Source of the DNA: Aureimonas sp. AU12
Lineage (GTDB): Bacteria; Pseudomonadota; Alphaproteobacteria; Rhizobiales; Rhizobiaceae
Assembly (NCBI RefSeq): GCF_001463705.1
Contig: NZ_BBWH01000053.1
Span: 54,565-118,564 of the forward strand
Direction: 5' to 3'
DNA length: 64,000 bases
Part shown: positions 1 through 8,414 of the stretch, in pieces
Layout of the letters: every line of letters begins with the position of its first letter
Numbering within the stretch: position 1 is the first letter of the stretch
Notes under the pieces: generated by a model
Seen by the model: only the letters and a program-made list of their open reading frames with translations
Databases searched by the model: none
What the model was told of the DNA's origin: nothing
Program-made: the position numbers and the translations under genes

Positions 1-712
1 CATCTGCGGCGGATAATTGAGGCAATCCTCTGGCGTCATCGGAACGGGCCCAAGCGGAGGTCCGTGCCGGGCGAGTTCGGCCCATGGTGGATGGCAGCGC
101 AAACCCTCATCCACTGGGCGCGGCTTGGCGTCTGGGAGAAGCTGCTGGCGTTGGTTCAGGAGCGAGCCATCCGGCTTGGCATTGTGTTCATGGACGGGGC
201 CAACATTCGTGCCCATCAGAAGGCGGCAGGCGCCAGCCGAAAGGGGATCTGCAAAAGAGGGACGGCCGTGAAACGCTTGGCCGATCTCGTGGCGGCTATG
301 GCACCAAGGCCTGCGTGATGGCTGACGGCGCGGGGCGCGTCATCGCCTCCCGCCTCGCACCTGGGCAAGGCCCACGATCTGCCGCACGCCGTCCCCTTCC
401 TCGATCGCCTACCGGACGTGCCGAAGTGGGCGGTGGCCGACCGCGGCTATACCAGCTCGGCGTTCCGCCGACATATCAGAGACAGGGGGTGCCCGGCCTG
501 GCTTCGCCGCGAGGCCCCCTTCGCCTGTCCGGACTGGATCTACAACAACCGCAATTGGCTCGTGCGCCTATGGGCTCGGCTGAAGGAATGGCGGGCCGTC
601 GCCACCCGCTACGAGAAGACCGCAACCAGTTTCCTCGGCGTCCTCAGCCTCGGCGCAGCCATCGAGCAGGCCCCAGAGCCGGGAGAAGTCACTGCAGACC
701 GTCAGGAAACCA
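1..712 (+). pseudogene. IS5-family transposase remnant, cut by the window edge
   Basis: Two reading frames together spell an IS5-type DDE transposase. The first (about 64-318) has FGPWWMAAQTLIHWARLGV and IVFMDGANIRAHQKAAGA, including the first catalytic Asp. The second (about 418-660) has WAVADRGYTSSAFRRHI, IYNNRNWL and LKEWRAVATRYEKTATSFLG. At least one frameshift (about 300-330) separates them. The copy is clearly related to the decayed element at 17875-18710, with the same residues in the same order. The N-terminus lies outside the window. The 3' end runs into a dispersed repeat at about 675 instead of the inverted repeat seen in the other copy, so the right end is lost. Not functional. 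Confidence 0.8.
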
Positions 713-2263
713 TTGAGGCTGTGGGGAAACGCCGTTTCGTGTTACCTTTTCGGTAGTGCTTGAGGTGTGGGATAGTTCGTTTCATCAAGGGCTGCGATCG
801 GCGCCAGACGCTTCTTCTGGCCGATTGCGTCGACGACTATGTCGGCGCGGAGAACCCGGTCCGGGTGATCGACGTCTTTGTCGACGAACTGGATCTTGGA
901 GCGCTCGGCTTCGAAGGCGCGGCCGCGACGGGTCGGCCCGGCTACCATCCGGCGACGCTTCTGAAGCTCTACCTCTGCGGCTACATGAACCAGGTGCAGT
1001 CGAGCCGGCGCCTAGAGCGCGAGGCGGGCCGCAGCGTCGAGGTCATGTGGCTGACGGGCAAGCTTGCCCCCGACTTCAAGACGATCGCGGACTTTCGCCG
1101 CGACAACGGCGAAGCGGTCCGCGCCACGTGCAAGCAGTTCGTCGTCCTGTGCCGTCAGGTCGGGCTGATCGCTTGCGGCACGGTGGCGGTGGACGGCAGC
1201 CGGTTCATGGCCGTGAACACACGCGACAAAAACTATGCTCCGGGTGCGATCCGCCTCCGACTGGCGCAGGTCGAGGCGAGCATCGAGCGCTATCTCGACA
1301 AGCTCGACACCGCCGACCGGCAGGAGGCGGACGTCGCCGAGATGCGCACGACGCGCCTGAACGAGCGGATCGAGGCGCTCCGTCGGCAGATGCGCGAACT
1401 CCAGGCAATGGCAACAGCCGTAGAGACTGCGCCCGACCGTCAGATCTCGCTGACCGATCCGGATGCGCGGGCGATGGCCACGCACGGCAAGGGCACGGGC
1501 CTTGTCGGCTACGACGTCCAAGCCGCCGCCGATGCCGAGAGCCACATCATTGTGGCGCACGAGGTCACCAATCTCGGCCATGACCGGACCCAGTTCGCCA
1601 ACATGGGCTAGCAGGCGAAAGACGCGACCAGCGCCAAACATCCGACGGTTTTGGCAGATCGGGGCTACTTCTCCGGGGCCAAGATCCTGGCCTGCCAAGA
1701 GGCAGGCATCACGCCCATTTGCCCGAGGCCCCTGACCTTGGGCGCCAGGGCCAAGGGGCGGTTCGGCAAGCCGGACTTCCTCTACGATGCGGCCAGCGAC
1801 ACCTATCGGTGCCCCGCCGGCGAAACCTTGCCCAAGCGCACGACGATCATCGAGAACGGCCTTCTCCTGAACCGCTACTGGTCGCACAACTTTCGATCAT
1901 GCGCGCTGAAGCCGGGTTGCACCATCGGCAGCGAACGGCGCGTGACGCGGTGGGAGCACGAGCATGTAGTGGAAGCCATGCAGGATCGCCTCGACCGCAT
2001 GCCTGATGCCATGCGGATCCGACGGCGCACCGTCGAGCATGTGTTCGGCACGATTAAGGATTGGATGGGGCGCAGCCACTTCAAAACGCGAAGGTTGGCG
2101 AACGGCGGAACGGAAATGAGCCTCCACGTCCTCGCCTACAACCTGAAACGGGCCATCGCCCTGCTTGGAGCACCAGGGCTCATCGCCGTGATGCGGGGAT
2201 GAGACGGGAACGGTTTGCTCTGCCCGCCCGCCGCTTCCTCCTCAATCCGCTTTAACACAGCCT
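713..2263 (+). mobile_element. IS1182-family insertion sequence
   Basis: The element carries one long transposase reading frame and is bounded by imperfect inverted repeats. The left end (715-731) begins GAGGCTGTGGGGAAACG and the right end (2247-2264), read in reverse, begins GAGGCTGTGTTAAAGCG. The flanks are CCA on both sides (710-712 and 2264-2266), a possible 3-bp target duplication. The sequence to the left (675-712) and to the right (2264 on) together match the uninterrupted repeat copy at 30135-30234, so the element appears to have jumped into that repeat. Exact ends are uncertain by 2-3 bp. Confidence 0.75.
760..2202 (+). pseudogene. IS1182-family transposase with an in-frame TAG
   Basis: The reading frame is continuous from 760 to 2202 except for one TAG at 1609-1611 (NMG-stop-QAKDA), so about 480 residues are split into 283 and about 190. 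The N-terminal half has the family's RPGYHPATLLKLYLCGY block and VAVDGSRF (a catalytic Asp). The C-terminal half has VLADRGYFSGAKIL (second Asp), a C-rich block (CPAGE, CALKPGC) and RRRTVEHVFGTIKDWMG with the final Glu. The domain order is that of IS1182 transposases. The protein is inactive unless the TAG is read through. Confidence 0.85.
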
Positions 2264-2316
2264 CCACCCCCTTCAGTCTCATGAAGCGAAGTAATCCGAC
2301 ACTCGGAAGCGGTCCA
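2264..2316. repeat. Dispersed intergenic repeat, right half (split by IS1182)
   Basis: This stretch contains CCACCCCC, a GTCTC-containing block and CACTCGGAAGCGGTCCAGG. It matches the core of the copies at 18733, 30169, 30809 and 42884. Its missing left part sits at 675-712, on the other side of the IS1182 element. The rest of the gap up to the next gene (2317-2688) is relatively AT-rich and shows no supported gene. Confidence 0.6.
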
Positions 2317-2688
2317 GGTGCTGACGCGACGGATGCGGCCTCAAAATCTATCGAGCACCGACACTCAGAATTTGTCGCGCTGAGGTCGTTTCAGAGACGT
2401 GCTCTGCGATGGACCGCTTCTAATTTCGTCTGGGCGCTGTTCAGCAAATGTGCAGATGGAAAGTTGTAAGGTTAAAGTATCAAATTGAGAACGCTAAATT
2501 GATGAGTCGCGCTCGAACTCCTCGAGTCCTCACGCATTGATGGTTCGTTTTGGAACTTCCAGCGCCCGTGCATATGAGGTACAGGAAAAAAGCCGAGCCC
2601 AAATGAAGAGCTGGAATAGGTATACAGCATTCCAGGTCACTTTAGTCTCGAAAAAAAGATAGAAGATGAAACGTGCGCGGGCGAAAAT

Positions 2689-3150
2689 GTGATGGAGAGT
2701 AGTTTGAAAAACAAAAGGCCAGACCTGGACCCTTACGATGTCATGTTCGGTGCAAATCTTCGTAAGCTGAGGGTTCATCGCGGGATAAGCTTGACATCCC
2801 TTGGTGAAATGCTTGGAGTCAGCTATCAGCAAGTTCAAAAATATGAGACTGGGCGAAACAGAGCTTCCGTTTCGACGCTCGTTCGGATCACACTGTTTTT
2901 GGAAATCGACGTATATAGTCTTTTGGCTGGAATTGACGGCATAAATGGGACAGAGAGGGCCAACATAACGGACATGGAACACAAAATAAAGCGCCTTCAG
3001 GCGCAAGTTCCGCAGACTGCTCAGCAGCTCGCTTACTTGGTTGAAGCCTTGGACGATCTCCATCAAGACTTCAAAGGTCCGCAGAAGGCAAAAAAGGGAA
3101 GGGACGCCCCCTTCGGGCGCGCTCTAGGAGCATCGCTCCCCAGGCCCTGA
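2689..3150 (+). CDS. XRE-family helix-turn-helix regulator
   Basis: A 153-residue protein with a Cro/CI-type helix-turn-helix at about residues 18-75 (FGANLRKLRVHRGISLTSLGEMLGV, then SYQQVQKYETGRNRASVSTL). The C-terminal half is charged and possibly helical (KIKRLQAQVPQTAQQLAYLVEAL). The DNA-binding core is known to act as a dimeric repressor in this family; the target here is unknown. The start could be GTG 2689 or ATG 2692. The gene is richer in A+T than its surroundings, suggesting transfer. It is a distant paralogue of the XRE gene at 6020-6418 (same QxQKYExGxNRxS signature). Confidence 0.85.
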   Translation: MMESSLKNKRPDLDPYDVMFGANLRKLRVHRGISLTSLGEMLGVSYQQVQKYETGRNRASVSTLVRITLFLEIDVYSLLAGIDGINGTERANITDMEHKIKRLQAQVPQTAQQLAYLVEALDDLHQDFKGPQKAKKGRDAPFGRALGASLPRP

Positions 3151-3296
3151 GCGGTCCAGGCCCATTCGGATGACGATCGCTGGCGCGGGTTTTCTACGAA
3201 ACCCAATTTCTTGCTTGGTCGAGGAGTCCACCATCCGTTAGATTCTCGTTCGAACCCCCAGCGAACGACCGTTCGGTTCCAGCTCCGGATAGCCTC

Positions 3297-3734
3297 GTGC
3301 CGATTAAACCTGAGATGCGAGGCTTCTATCCCATCGACTGGGAACAGCTTTCGGCCTCGATCCGCTTCCGCCGCGCCAATGGCCGCTGTGAACAATGCAA
3401 GCGTCCTCACAAGCGGCTCGTTTGCCAATTGACCGATGGCCGTTGGTACGATGACGAGGCTCAGCGCTGGCGTGACGAGAAGGGGAGGGGGACCCGCGCC
3501 AACCTTCCATCTCCCGAGCGTCTCCCATCCGAGATCCCAGCCCGCTACGTCTACGTCGTGATCGCCTGCGCTCATCTCGATCATGACGTGGCCAACAACG
3601 ATGCCGCCAACCTGCGCGCGCTTTGCCAGCGCTGCCATCTCGCACACGACCGTCCTCGTCATCGTACACAGCGATGGCTCACCTGGCGAGCGTCGAAAGC
3701 CATCGGCGACCTCTTCACCGGTCGCTATCGTTGA
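3297..3734 (+). CDS. HNH-type zinc-finger/endonuclease-like protein
   Basis: A 145-residue protein with a first cysteine pair (CEQCKRPHKRLVC, about residues 33-46), then CAHLDHDVANNDAANLRALCQRCHLAHDRPRH (about 93-124). This CxxC...H...N...CxxCH layout is that of HNH nucleases. Several such proteins are carried on alphaproteobacterial plasmids; whether this one cuts DNA cannot be told from sequence. The start is GTG 3297 (or ATG 3312). The next gene begins 21 bp after the stop. Confidence 0.75.
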   Translation: MPIKPEMRGFYPIDWEQLSASIRFRRANGRCEQCKRPHKRLVCQLTDGRWYDDEAQRWRDEKGRGTRANLPSPERLPSEIPARYVYVVIACAHLDHDVANNDAANLRALCQRCHLAHDRPRHRTQRWLTWRASKAIGDLFTGRYR

Positions 3735-3754
3735 CGATCCCACCGGGGATTTAC

Positions 3755-4027
3755 ATGTTGCAAGCCGATTACGAAAATTTTCCGAACCTCGTCATCCCAG
3801 CGCATGTTTCGAACGCCAGCGAGCTGGTCGAAACATCCGTTGGACCCGACAGGGTTTACCGTTTCGCCCGTGGCAACATCGGCTTATGGTCGCGTTTCCA
3901 CGGCCGTCTGCATGATCGCATGATGCCGATCATCGAAGGCCGGTCGAAATGGAGCACCGGCGCGAAGGCGTGGCATATTCCTGCGAAGAACGCCGCCAGC
4001 GTTATCGGCGACATTCGGGCGCCTTGA
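3755..4027 (+). CDS. Small hypothetical protein (90 aa)
   Basis: Starts at ATG 3755 (MLQADYENFPNLVIPAHV) behind a GGGG ribosome site 5 nt upstream. It is acidic at the N-terminus and contains GLWSRFHGRL and STGAKAWHIPAKNA. The family is not recognised. It follows the HNH gene by 20 bp in the same direction and is probably co-transcribed. Its last 26 bp overlap the convergent gene at 4002-4475. Confidence 0.55.
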   Translation: MLQADYENFPNLVIPAHVSNASELVETSVGPDRVYRFARGNIGLWSRFHGRLHDRMMPIIEGRSKWSTGAKAWHIPAKNAASVIGDIRAP

Positions 4028-4475
4028 TCACCCCTTTCGTCATGTCGGCTCGTCCGTCCTCGACTGCGCCGTCGCTGTCTTGTGCTGCGTCTTCGTCCAC
4101 GCGGAAGAAGGCCCATTGGCCGGACTTAGGATCGATCACTTGAGGATCGCCGGGATCGGTGTGCGTCTGCGAGACGAGCTCAGCCTCGCCTGTCGCCCAT
4201 TTGGCGCTGGCATCAACGAAGCTCTTGGCTCGTACCCGGAAGGTGCGCCTCATCATCGTATCAATGCGAAGCTCGAATTCTCGCTCGCTTCGATACTCTT
4301 CGGCAACCTGGCGAGCCCGAACCCCATGGATCCACAACCAGGCGTCCCCCTCGCTCTCGTGAAGGTGAGAGTGATGTGCGAGCGCCGCTGGAAAGAGCGA
4401 CCGCACGCCATCTAAGCTGCTCTCGATTGTGAATGTCTCGCCGTTCCCAGCGTCAATCTCCAGAGCGCGCTGCAT
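4002..4475 (-). CDS. Hypothetical protein (157 aa)
   Basis: A cytosolic-looking, acidic protein without signal peptide or membrane segment. The centre (EREFELRIDTMMRRTFRVRAKSFVDASAKW) resembles a small alpha/beta unit in which a defined response value is transformed per residue, but no family is recognised. The stop lies inside the convergent gene at 3755-4027. It starts 6 bp downstream of the thermonuclease gene's stop, in the same direction, so the two are probably one transcript. Confidence 0.55.
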   Translation of the reverse strand: MQRALEIDAGNGETFTIESSLDGVRSLFPAALAHHSHLHESEGDAWLWIHGVRARQVAEEYRSEREFELRIDTMMRRTFRVRAKSFVDASAKWATGEAELVSQTHTDPGDPQVIDPKSGQWAFFRVDEDAAQDSDGAVEDGRADMTKGVIKAPECRR

Positions 4476-4481
4476 CTGGGC

Positions 4482-5198
4482 TCACCGCTTGGCCGGGCGC
4501 CATTCGGCCGCCTCTGCTTCCGCGGCTGAGCAGAACCAACGCTCGTCGGAAGCCTCGTTGATCTGCGTCTTGGCGCAGTCCTGCTGACCCAGCGAGTGAT
4601 AGATCCCGTTCGATCCTGAGATGTTGCCCTTGATAGCGCATCCCTCCGGCTGCCCGGCGGCCACGCGCTTGCTCTGAAACCGATCGCCGCTGTTGCGCCA
4701 CTTCGACGGCTCGGTGAACTGGCCGGCCCACAGGCCGCGCTTGGCCGCTTTCGCTTCGGCTTCATCCCGATCGTAGCGGCCGTCACTGTACTGGCGGTAC
4801 TCGATCGCCCAGCCCGCCTTCACCATCGCGGCGTTCAAGACGACGTTCTGCAGCGTCGAGCACTCTGCCACGATCCGACCATAGCGGTCGCGGTCTTCAT
4901 CAAAGCACATCACATGGCCCGAGCGGCCGATGAGGTCGACCAGATATTGCGCGGCCTGGCCATCGCAGAGATAGCGCTTGCCGCCGGCATCGTCGCAGGT
5001 CTGGCTGATCTCCGGTGCATCGACGCCATAGAGGCGAATGCGAACCTCCGAGCCCTCGATGGCGAGTGTGTCGCCATCGACCACTGTTGCCCGCCCTTCG
5101 ATCCTGCTCTCCTGGGCCTGAGCACCAACCGATCCGAACAAAGCCCAACCCAAAGCGATTGAGAGAAAAACCTTAGGTAGGGGACTCACCCAAGCCAT
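4482..5198 (-). CDS. Secreted thermonuclease (SNase-like) with IS-derived start
   Basis: A 238-residue protein. A signal peptide (KVFLSIALGWALFGSVGAQA, about residues 9-28) is followed by a staphylococcal-nuclease-like domain: GRATVVDGDTLAIEGSEVRIRLYGVDAPE holds the Asp and Arg of the active site, DRYGRIVAEC the second basic cluster, and AGWAIEYR is also typical. A Cys-rich tail (CAIKGN, CAKTQ, WFCSAAEAEA) follows. The family cuts DNA or RNA phosphodiesters outside the cytoplasm. The ATG at 5198 and the first eight codons (MAWVSPLP) come from the end of the IS427-type element inserted at about 5173; the native start has been replaced. Expression would now depend on the IS. Confidence 0.8.
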   Translation of the reverse strand: MAWVSPLPKVFLSIALGWALFGSVGAQAQESRIEGRATVVDGDTLAIEGSEVRIRLYGVDAPEISQTCDDAGGKRYLCDGQAAQYLVDLIGRSGHVMCFDEDRDRYGRIVAECSTLQNVVLNAAMVKAGWAIEYRQYSDGRYDRDEAEAKAAKRGLWAGQFTEPSKWRNSGDRFQSKRVAAGQPEGCAIKGNISGSNGIYHSLGQQDCAKTQINEASDERWFCSAAEAEAAEWRPAKR

Positions 5199-6019
5199 TG
5201 AGTGACCGTTGAGATCAGGGCGATGGCGGCGAGATAGTGGATGGCGAGGCGATCGTATCGGGTCGCGATGCGCTTCCAATTCTTGAGTCTGCCGAACATG
5301 CGCTCGATGACGTTGCGGCGGCGATAGGCCTTCCGGTTCAGCGGGTAGACCACGCTTCGTGCGGCCCGGCCTGGAATGACCGGTTCGATCTGCCGATCGA
5401 CGAGCCAGTTTCTCAGCTTGTCGGCATCGTAGGCCTTATCGGCGATTAGGCGCTTGGTCGGCTTTAGGGCTTCCAGAAGCGGAAGCGCCATGGTGATATC
5501 GGCGATGTTGCCAGGCGTCAGGGCAAGGGCGACGATCCGGCCACAAGCATCGGCCAGACAATGGATTTTTGTCGTTCGCCCGCCGCGCGAGACGCCGACC
5601 GCTTGGCTGAACTCCCCCCTTTTCCGCCCGAAGCGGAGCGATGTGCTTTGACATGGGTGCTGTCGAGGCAAAGCTCGTCCGGCACGGCGCCTGCCGCTGC
5701 GACCTTGGCGAAGATGCGCTGCCAGATCCCGCGCCGCGCCCAGCGGGCAAAGCGGTTGTAGATCGTCTTGGCCGGTCCATACTCTGCCGGCACATCCCGC
5801 CAGCGACCGCCGGTCTTCAGGATGTGGAGGATGCCCGAGATCACCCGCCGGTCATCGACCCGCGGCTTGCCGGGTTGGTTCTTCGGCAGGTGCGGCTCCA
5901 ACACCGACCATGCCTCGTCCGATAACCAGAACAGATCGCGCATGATCGCCTTCCATCCAACGAACCCATTCCCGAACAAAATCAATCAATCTTGGCAATA
6001 TCTTGGTTGGGTCCCCTGC
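5174..6019 (-). mobile_element. IS5-family (IS427-type) insertion sequence
   Basis: The element is about 846 bp with imperfect terminal inverted repeats: GGTAGGGGACTCACCCAAGC at 5173-5192 and, read in reverse, GGCAGGGGACCCAACCAAG at 6019-6001. The flanking dinucleotide is TA on both sides (5171-5172 and 6021-6022), fitting the short target duplications of this group. It encodes one transposase read through a likely ribosomal frameshift. It sits exactly between the stop of an XRE gene and the start of the thermonuclease gene. Confidence 0.85.
5186..5943 (-). CDS. IS427-type IS5 transposase, two overlapping frames
   Basis: OrfA (from ATG 5943, MRDLFWLSDEAWSVLEPHLP) carries the N-terminal part with LCLDSTHVKAHRSASGG and the first catalytic Asp. 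OrfB (ending at 5186) continues GEFSQAVGVSRGGRTTKIHCL, KRLIADKAYDADKLRNWL (second Asp) and YRRRNVIERMFGRLKNWKRIATRYDR (Glu). The frames join at AAAAGGGGGG (5623-5614 on this strand), a classic slippery run. Programmed frameshifting between overlapping orfs is known for this IS5 group, so the element may be intact. The stop (TGA 5188-5186) overlaps the new start of the thermonuclease gene. Confidence 0.85.
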
Positions 6020-6418
6020 CTAGGAAATAGTGCCAATGCGTTTGACCTTCGAAACCAACTTTTCGAGGATCTCTGCCAAATCCGGGTCCAGGCCATCAAG
6101 CTGCCTGAGAATTTTATGGCCCTGAAGGCCGACTTCAGGCAGCTTCTGCTTCGTTCTGGGATCCACCAGTCCTGAGAAGAAGTGGCCGGGATGGACCTCC
6201 AGGATGGAGGCGATCCGGAACATCATCGATCCCGAAACACGGTTCGCTCCAGACTCATATTTTTGAAGCTGCTGCTGACTGATGATCCCGAGCCGCTCGC
6301 TCAACGTCTCGAGCTTCATATTGCGAGCCAATCGGGTGTCGCGAATGCGCTGCCCGATGTGGATGTCCAGTGGATCATAACCACCTTGTTTCGGCTTGTT
6401 CACCGACGATTCCAGCAC
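6020..6418 (-). CDS. XRE-family helix-turn-helix regulator
   Basis: A helix-turn-helix occupies about residues 20-80 (IGQRIRDTRLARNMKLETLSERLGI, then QQQLQKYESGANRVSGSMMFRI). A Leu-rich C-terminal helix follows (ILRQLDGLDPDLAEILEKLV). GTG 6418 is the preferred start; a longer TTG start exists at 6475. The stop codon (TAG 6022-6020) uses the TA at the border of the IS inserted next to it. Before that insertion this gene probably abutted or overlapped the thermonuclease gene in one operon. Related to the XRE gene at 2689-3150. Confidence 0.8.
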   Translation of the reverse strand: MLESSVNKPKQGGYDPLDIHIGQRIRDTRLARNMKLETLSERLGIISQQQLQKYESGANRVSGSMMFRIASILEVHPGHFFSGLVDPRTKQKLPEVGLQGHKILRQLDGLDPDLAEILEKLVSKVKRIGTIS

Positions 6419-6783
6419 AATCCCGAAGTCCCCCGACGACAATCTTATCGTATCCGTGAGTTGGCAACATCCCAATTGGTCGCGGTCTTAGCACGTCTCG
6501 CTGGAATGGTCCTCGCTCAATCTAAAGACAAATGAACGTAAAACGCAATCGCTCGGAACGCTGTCATGATCAAGTATGGTGCCCGACCCAGAGCACACGA
6601 TTATGTTGCCTTAGCACACACCACGGTTGAGGCTTGTTACATCAAGCCACACACAAAACCAATGGGCGCGCGGGTTTTGCCCCTGAGATTTTAGTGCTCG
6701 ATGTTGGCTTGGGTTGTACATCGAATTGACCGTGATGGCCTGAGAATTGCGACGGTTGTAATCCTGCCTGCTTGTCTGCGCGA

Positions 6784-6850
6784 CAGAGGGAAAGTCAGGG
6801 AAAGCCCGGCGACGGGCTTTAAGCGAGAGAGAGGTATAGCGCCTCCCGGC
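6784..6850 (+). promoter_or_regulatory. Conserved purine-rich hairpin leader, copy 1 (upstream of ardC)
   Basis: Purine-rich stretches flank a perfect 8-bp hairpin, AAAGCCCG at 6801-6808 and CGGGCTTT at 6813-6820, with a GCGA (GNRA-type) loop. AGCGAGAGAGAGG and a CCTCCCGGCCCG block follow. The same order (purine run, AGCCCG/CGGGCT hairpin, GAGAGA run, pyrimidine-CCC-GGC block) occurs at 8098-8156 and 46228-46292, each shortly before a start codon. It is therefore a shared 5' leader, probably transcribed. The rest of the gap from 6419 to 6783 shows nothing supportable. Confidence 0.55.
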
Positions 6851-6869
6851 CCGCCGAAAGATCTTCGAC

Positions 6870-7775
6870 ATGGACCGCACCTCGATCTACGACACCGTGA
6901 CCGCCAAAATCATTCGCGACCTCGAAGGCGGCATTCTGCCTTGGACCAAGCCCTGGAAGTCGGGCGTTGGTAAGGCAGGGTTCTCCTTCCCGGCCAACGC
7001 CACCACCGGCAACACCTATTCCGGCATCAACGTCCTGCTTCTGTGGCTGCACGGCTCGGAACAGGGCTTCCCCACGCAGCGCTGGCTCACCTTCCCGCAA
7101 GCAATTGAGGCCGGCGGCCATGTGCGCAAGGGTGAAAAGGGCACGCAGATCGTGCGGGCAGGCACCTACACGCCTAAGGGTGAGAAGGTGCGTGCCGCGG
7201 AGGAAGGCCGCGATGCGTCCGTTGTGCCATTCCTGAAGGCATACACGGTCTTCAACGTCGCGCAGTGCGATGGGCTGGACGAGGCTATCACCGGCATCGA
7301 GGCGCCCGACATCGACCCCGATCGCGACCTGCCGCGCGTCGAGGCCGCCGATCGCACCATCGCCGCCACCGGCGTTCGCTTCATCAATCACCCCGACAAG
7401 GCGTTCTATCGTCCCGCCGACGACGTGATCGCGATCCCGCTGATGGCGGCCTATACCGACCCCATCAACTGGTACAGGACGGCTTTTCACGAACTGTCGC
7501 ACGCGAGTGGCGCTAAGCACCGTTTGAACCGCGAGTTCGACCGGTTCGGCACTGAGAAATACGCGCGCGAGGAGCTCGTGGCCGAGATCGCGGCGGCTTA
7601 CCTTTGCGCTGCCCACAACATCGTGCCCACCGTGCGCCATGCCGACTATATCGGCAACTGGCTGGAGGTGCTGCGCAACGACAGCAAGGCGATTTTCCAG
7701 GCCGCTTCATTGGCAACGAAAGCGTCCGATTGGATACTCGACCGGGCTGCAAAACCCGAGGCGCTGGCAGCGTGA
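6870..7775 (+). CDS. ardC: ArdC-like antirestriction protein (ssDNA-binding N-domain plus zincin domain)
   Basis: A 301-residue protein. The N-terminal ArdC domain (about 1-125) shows IYDTVTAKIIRDLEGGILPWTKPW, GNTYSGINVLLLW and GFPTQRWLTFPQAIEAGG. The C-terminal zincin metalloprotease domain has HELSH at residues 207-211 and a downstream Glu (EELVAEIAAAYLC). The family is carried by conjugative plasmids; characterised ArdC proteins bind single-stranded DNA and protect entering DNA from restriction. It is preceded by the leader hairpin and followed by small backbone genes. The start is ATG 6870 and the length is normal for the family. Confidence 0.9.
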   Translation: MDRTSIYDTVTAKIIRDLEGGILPWTKPWKSGVGKAGFSFPANATTGNTYSGINVLLLWLHGSEQGFPTQRWLTFPQAIEAGGHVRKGEKGTQIVRAGTYTPKGEKVRAAEEGRDASVVPFLKAYTVFNVAQCDGLDEAITGIEAPDIDPDRDLPRVEAADRTIAATGVRFINHPDKAFYRPADDVIAIPLMAAYTDPINWYRTAFHELSHASGAKHRLNREFDRFGTEKYAREELVAEIAAAYLCAAHNIVPTVRHADYIGNWLEVLRNDSKAIFQAASLATKASDWILDRAAKPEALAA

Positions 7776-7832
7776 GGCAGTCAGTTGGACGAGACGATCC
7801 AGCGCCGATTGGCGCTGGATCTGGAGGACGCA

Positions 7833-8099
7833 ATGAGTGAGCGACGCAAGCCTGACATTCACGCCCTGTTCGGTGCGGAGAACCTGCCGGCGATCGACGC
7901 CGGCATCGCCAGTATGGTCACGCATCCTGGCACAAGCGACTGGCTCCGCCAGGCTCTACAGGACGCCGTTCGGCGCGATCCGGTGGACGCGCTGAAGGAC
8001 GCCGAGTTGCTGCGGGAGCTGATGGAGCTGCGGCTGAACTCCTGCCTGCTGGCCCATGGCCACGCCGAGTTCAGAAACGACGATCTCGAACCCGAGTGA
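7833..8099 (+). CDS. Small hypothetical protein of the ardC block (88 aa)
   Basis: The start at ATG 7833 (MSERRKPDIHALFGAENL) is supported by GGAGG 7 nt upstream; a longer TTG start at 7785 is less likely. It is acidic and mostly helical (TSDWLRQALQDAVRRDPVDALKDAELLRELMELR). No family is recognised. It lies 57 bp after ardC in the same direction, so it is probably co-transcribed and part of the mobile-element backbone. Confidence 0.65.
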   Translation: MSERRKPDIHALFGAENLPAIDAGIASMVTHPGTSDWLRQALQDAVRRDPVDALKDAELLRELMELRLNSCLLAHGHAEFRNDDLEPE

Positions 8100-8156
8100 G
8101 AGGAAGGGAGCCAGTTCGACGGGCTGAAGAGAGGAGAGCGAGACTTTCCCGGCTCG
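8098..8156 (+). promoter_or_regulatory. Conserved purine-rich hairpin leader, copy 3
   Basis: GAGAGGAAGGG, then the imperfect hairpin AGCCAG (8109-8114) with CGGGCT (8120-8125, one mismatch), then GAAGAGAGGAGAGCGAG and CTTTCCCGGCTCG. It has the same layout as the leaders before ardC and before the ParB-like gene. It overlaps the stop of the preceding gene and ends about 15 nt before the next ATG (8171). Confidence 0.5.
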
Positions 8157-8170
8157 TCGGGAGCGAACCG

Positions 8171-8414
8171 ATGGTTGGATTTGCCGAGCGCTACGCTGAG
8201 ACCTTCTCGTGCGAAAGCGCCGCCCTTCATTCGCAGTGTACGAGCTTCGTCTTCCAGCTCGCCCATGCGCTGATGACCTCGGTGCATCGACGGCGCTCGC
8301 CACGCTTTCTTGTCCCTCGAAATCGCCGACTACGCGCCGCTCTATGTCGCGATTGGCGCGTTCGTTTATAACATGCCGGCACCCGCCGGCCAGCCGGAAG
8401 CGATCGCGGCATGA
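8171..8414 (+). pseudogene. Small backbone gene with a frameshift
   Basis: The frame from ATG 8171 (MVGFAERYAETFSCESAAL) is followed, after a shift near 8275-8300, by a second frame ending SLEIADYAPLYVAIGAFVYN and PAGQPEAIAA at a TGA (8412-8414). The second part ends in an ATGA overlap with the next gene's ATG (8411), which supports the reconstruction. The protein would be about 80 residues. Function unknown. Confidence 0.5.
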
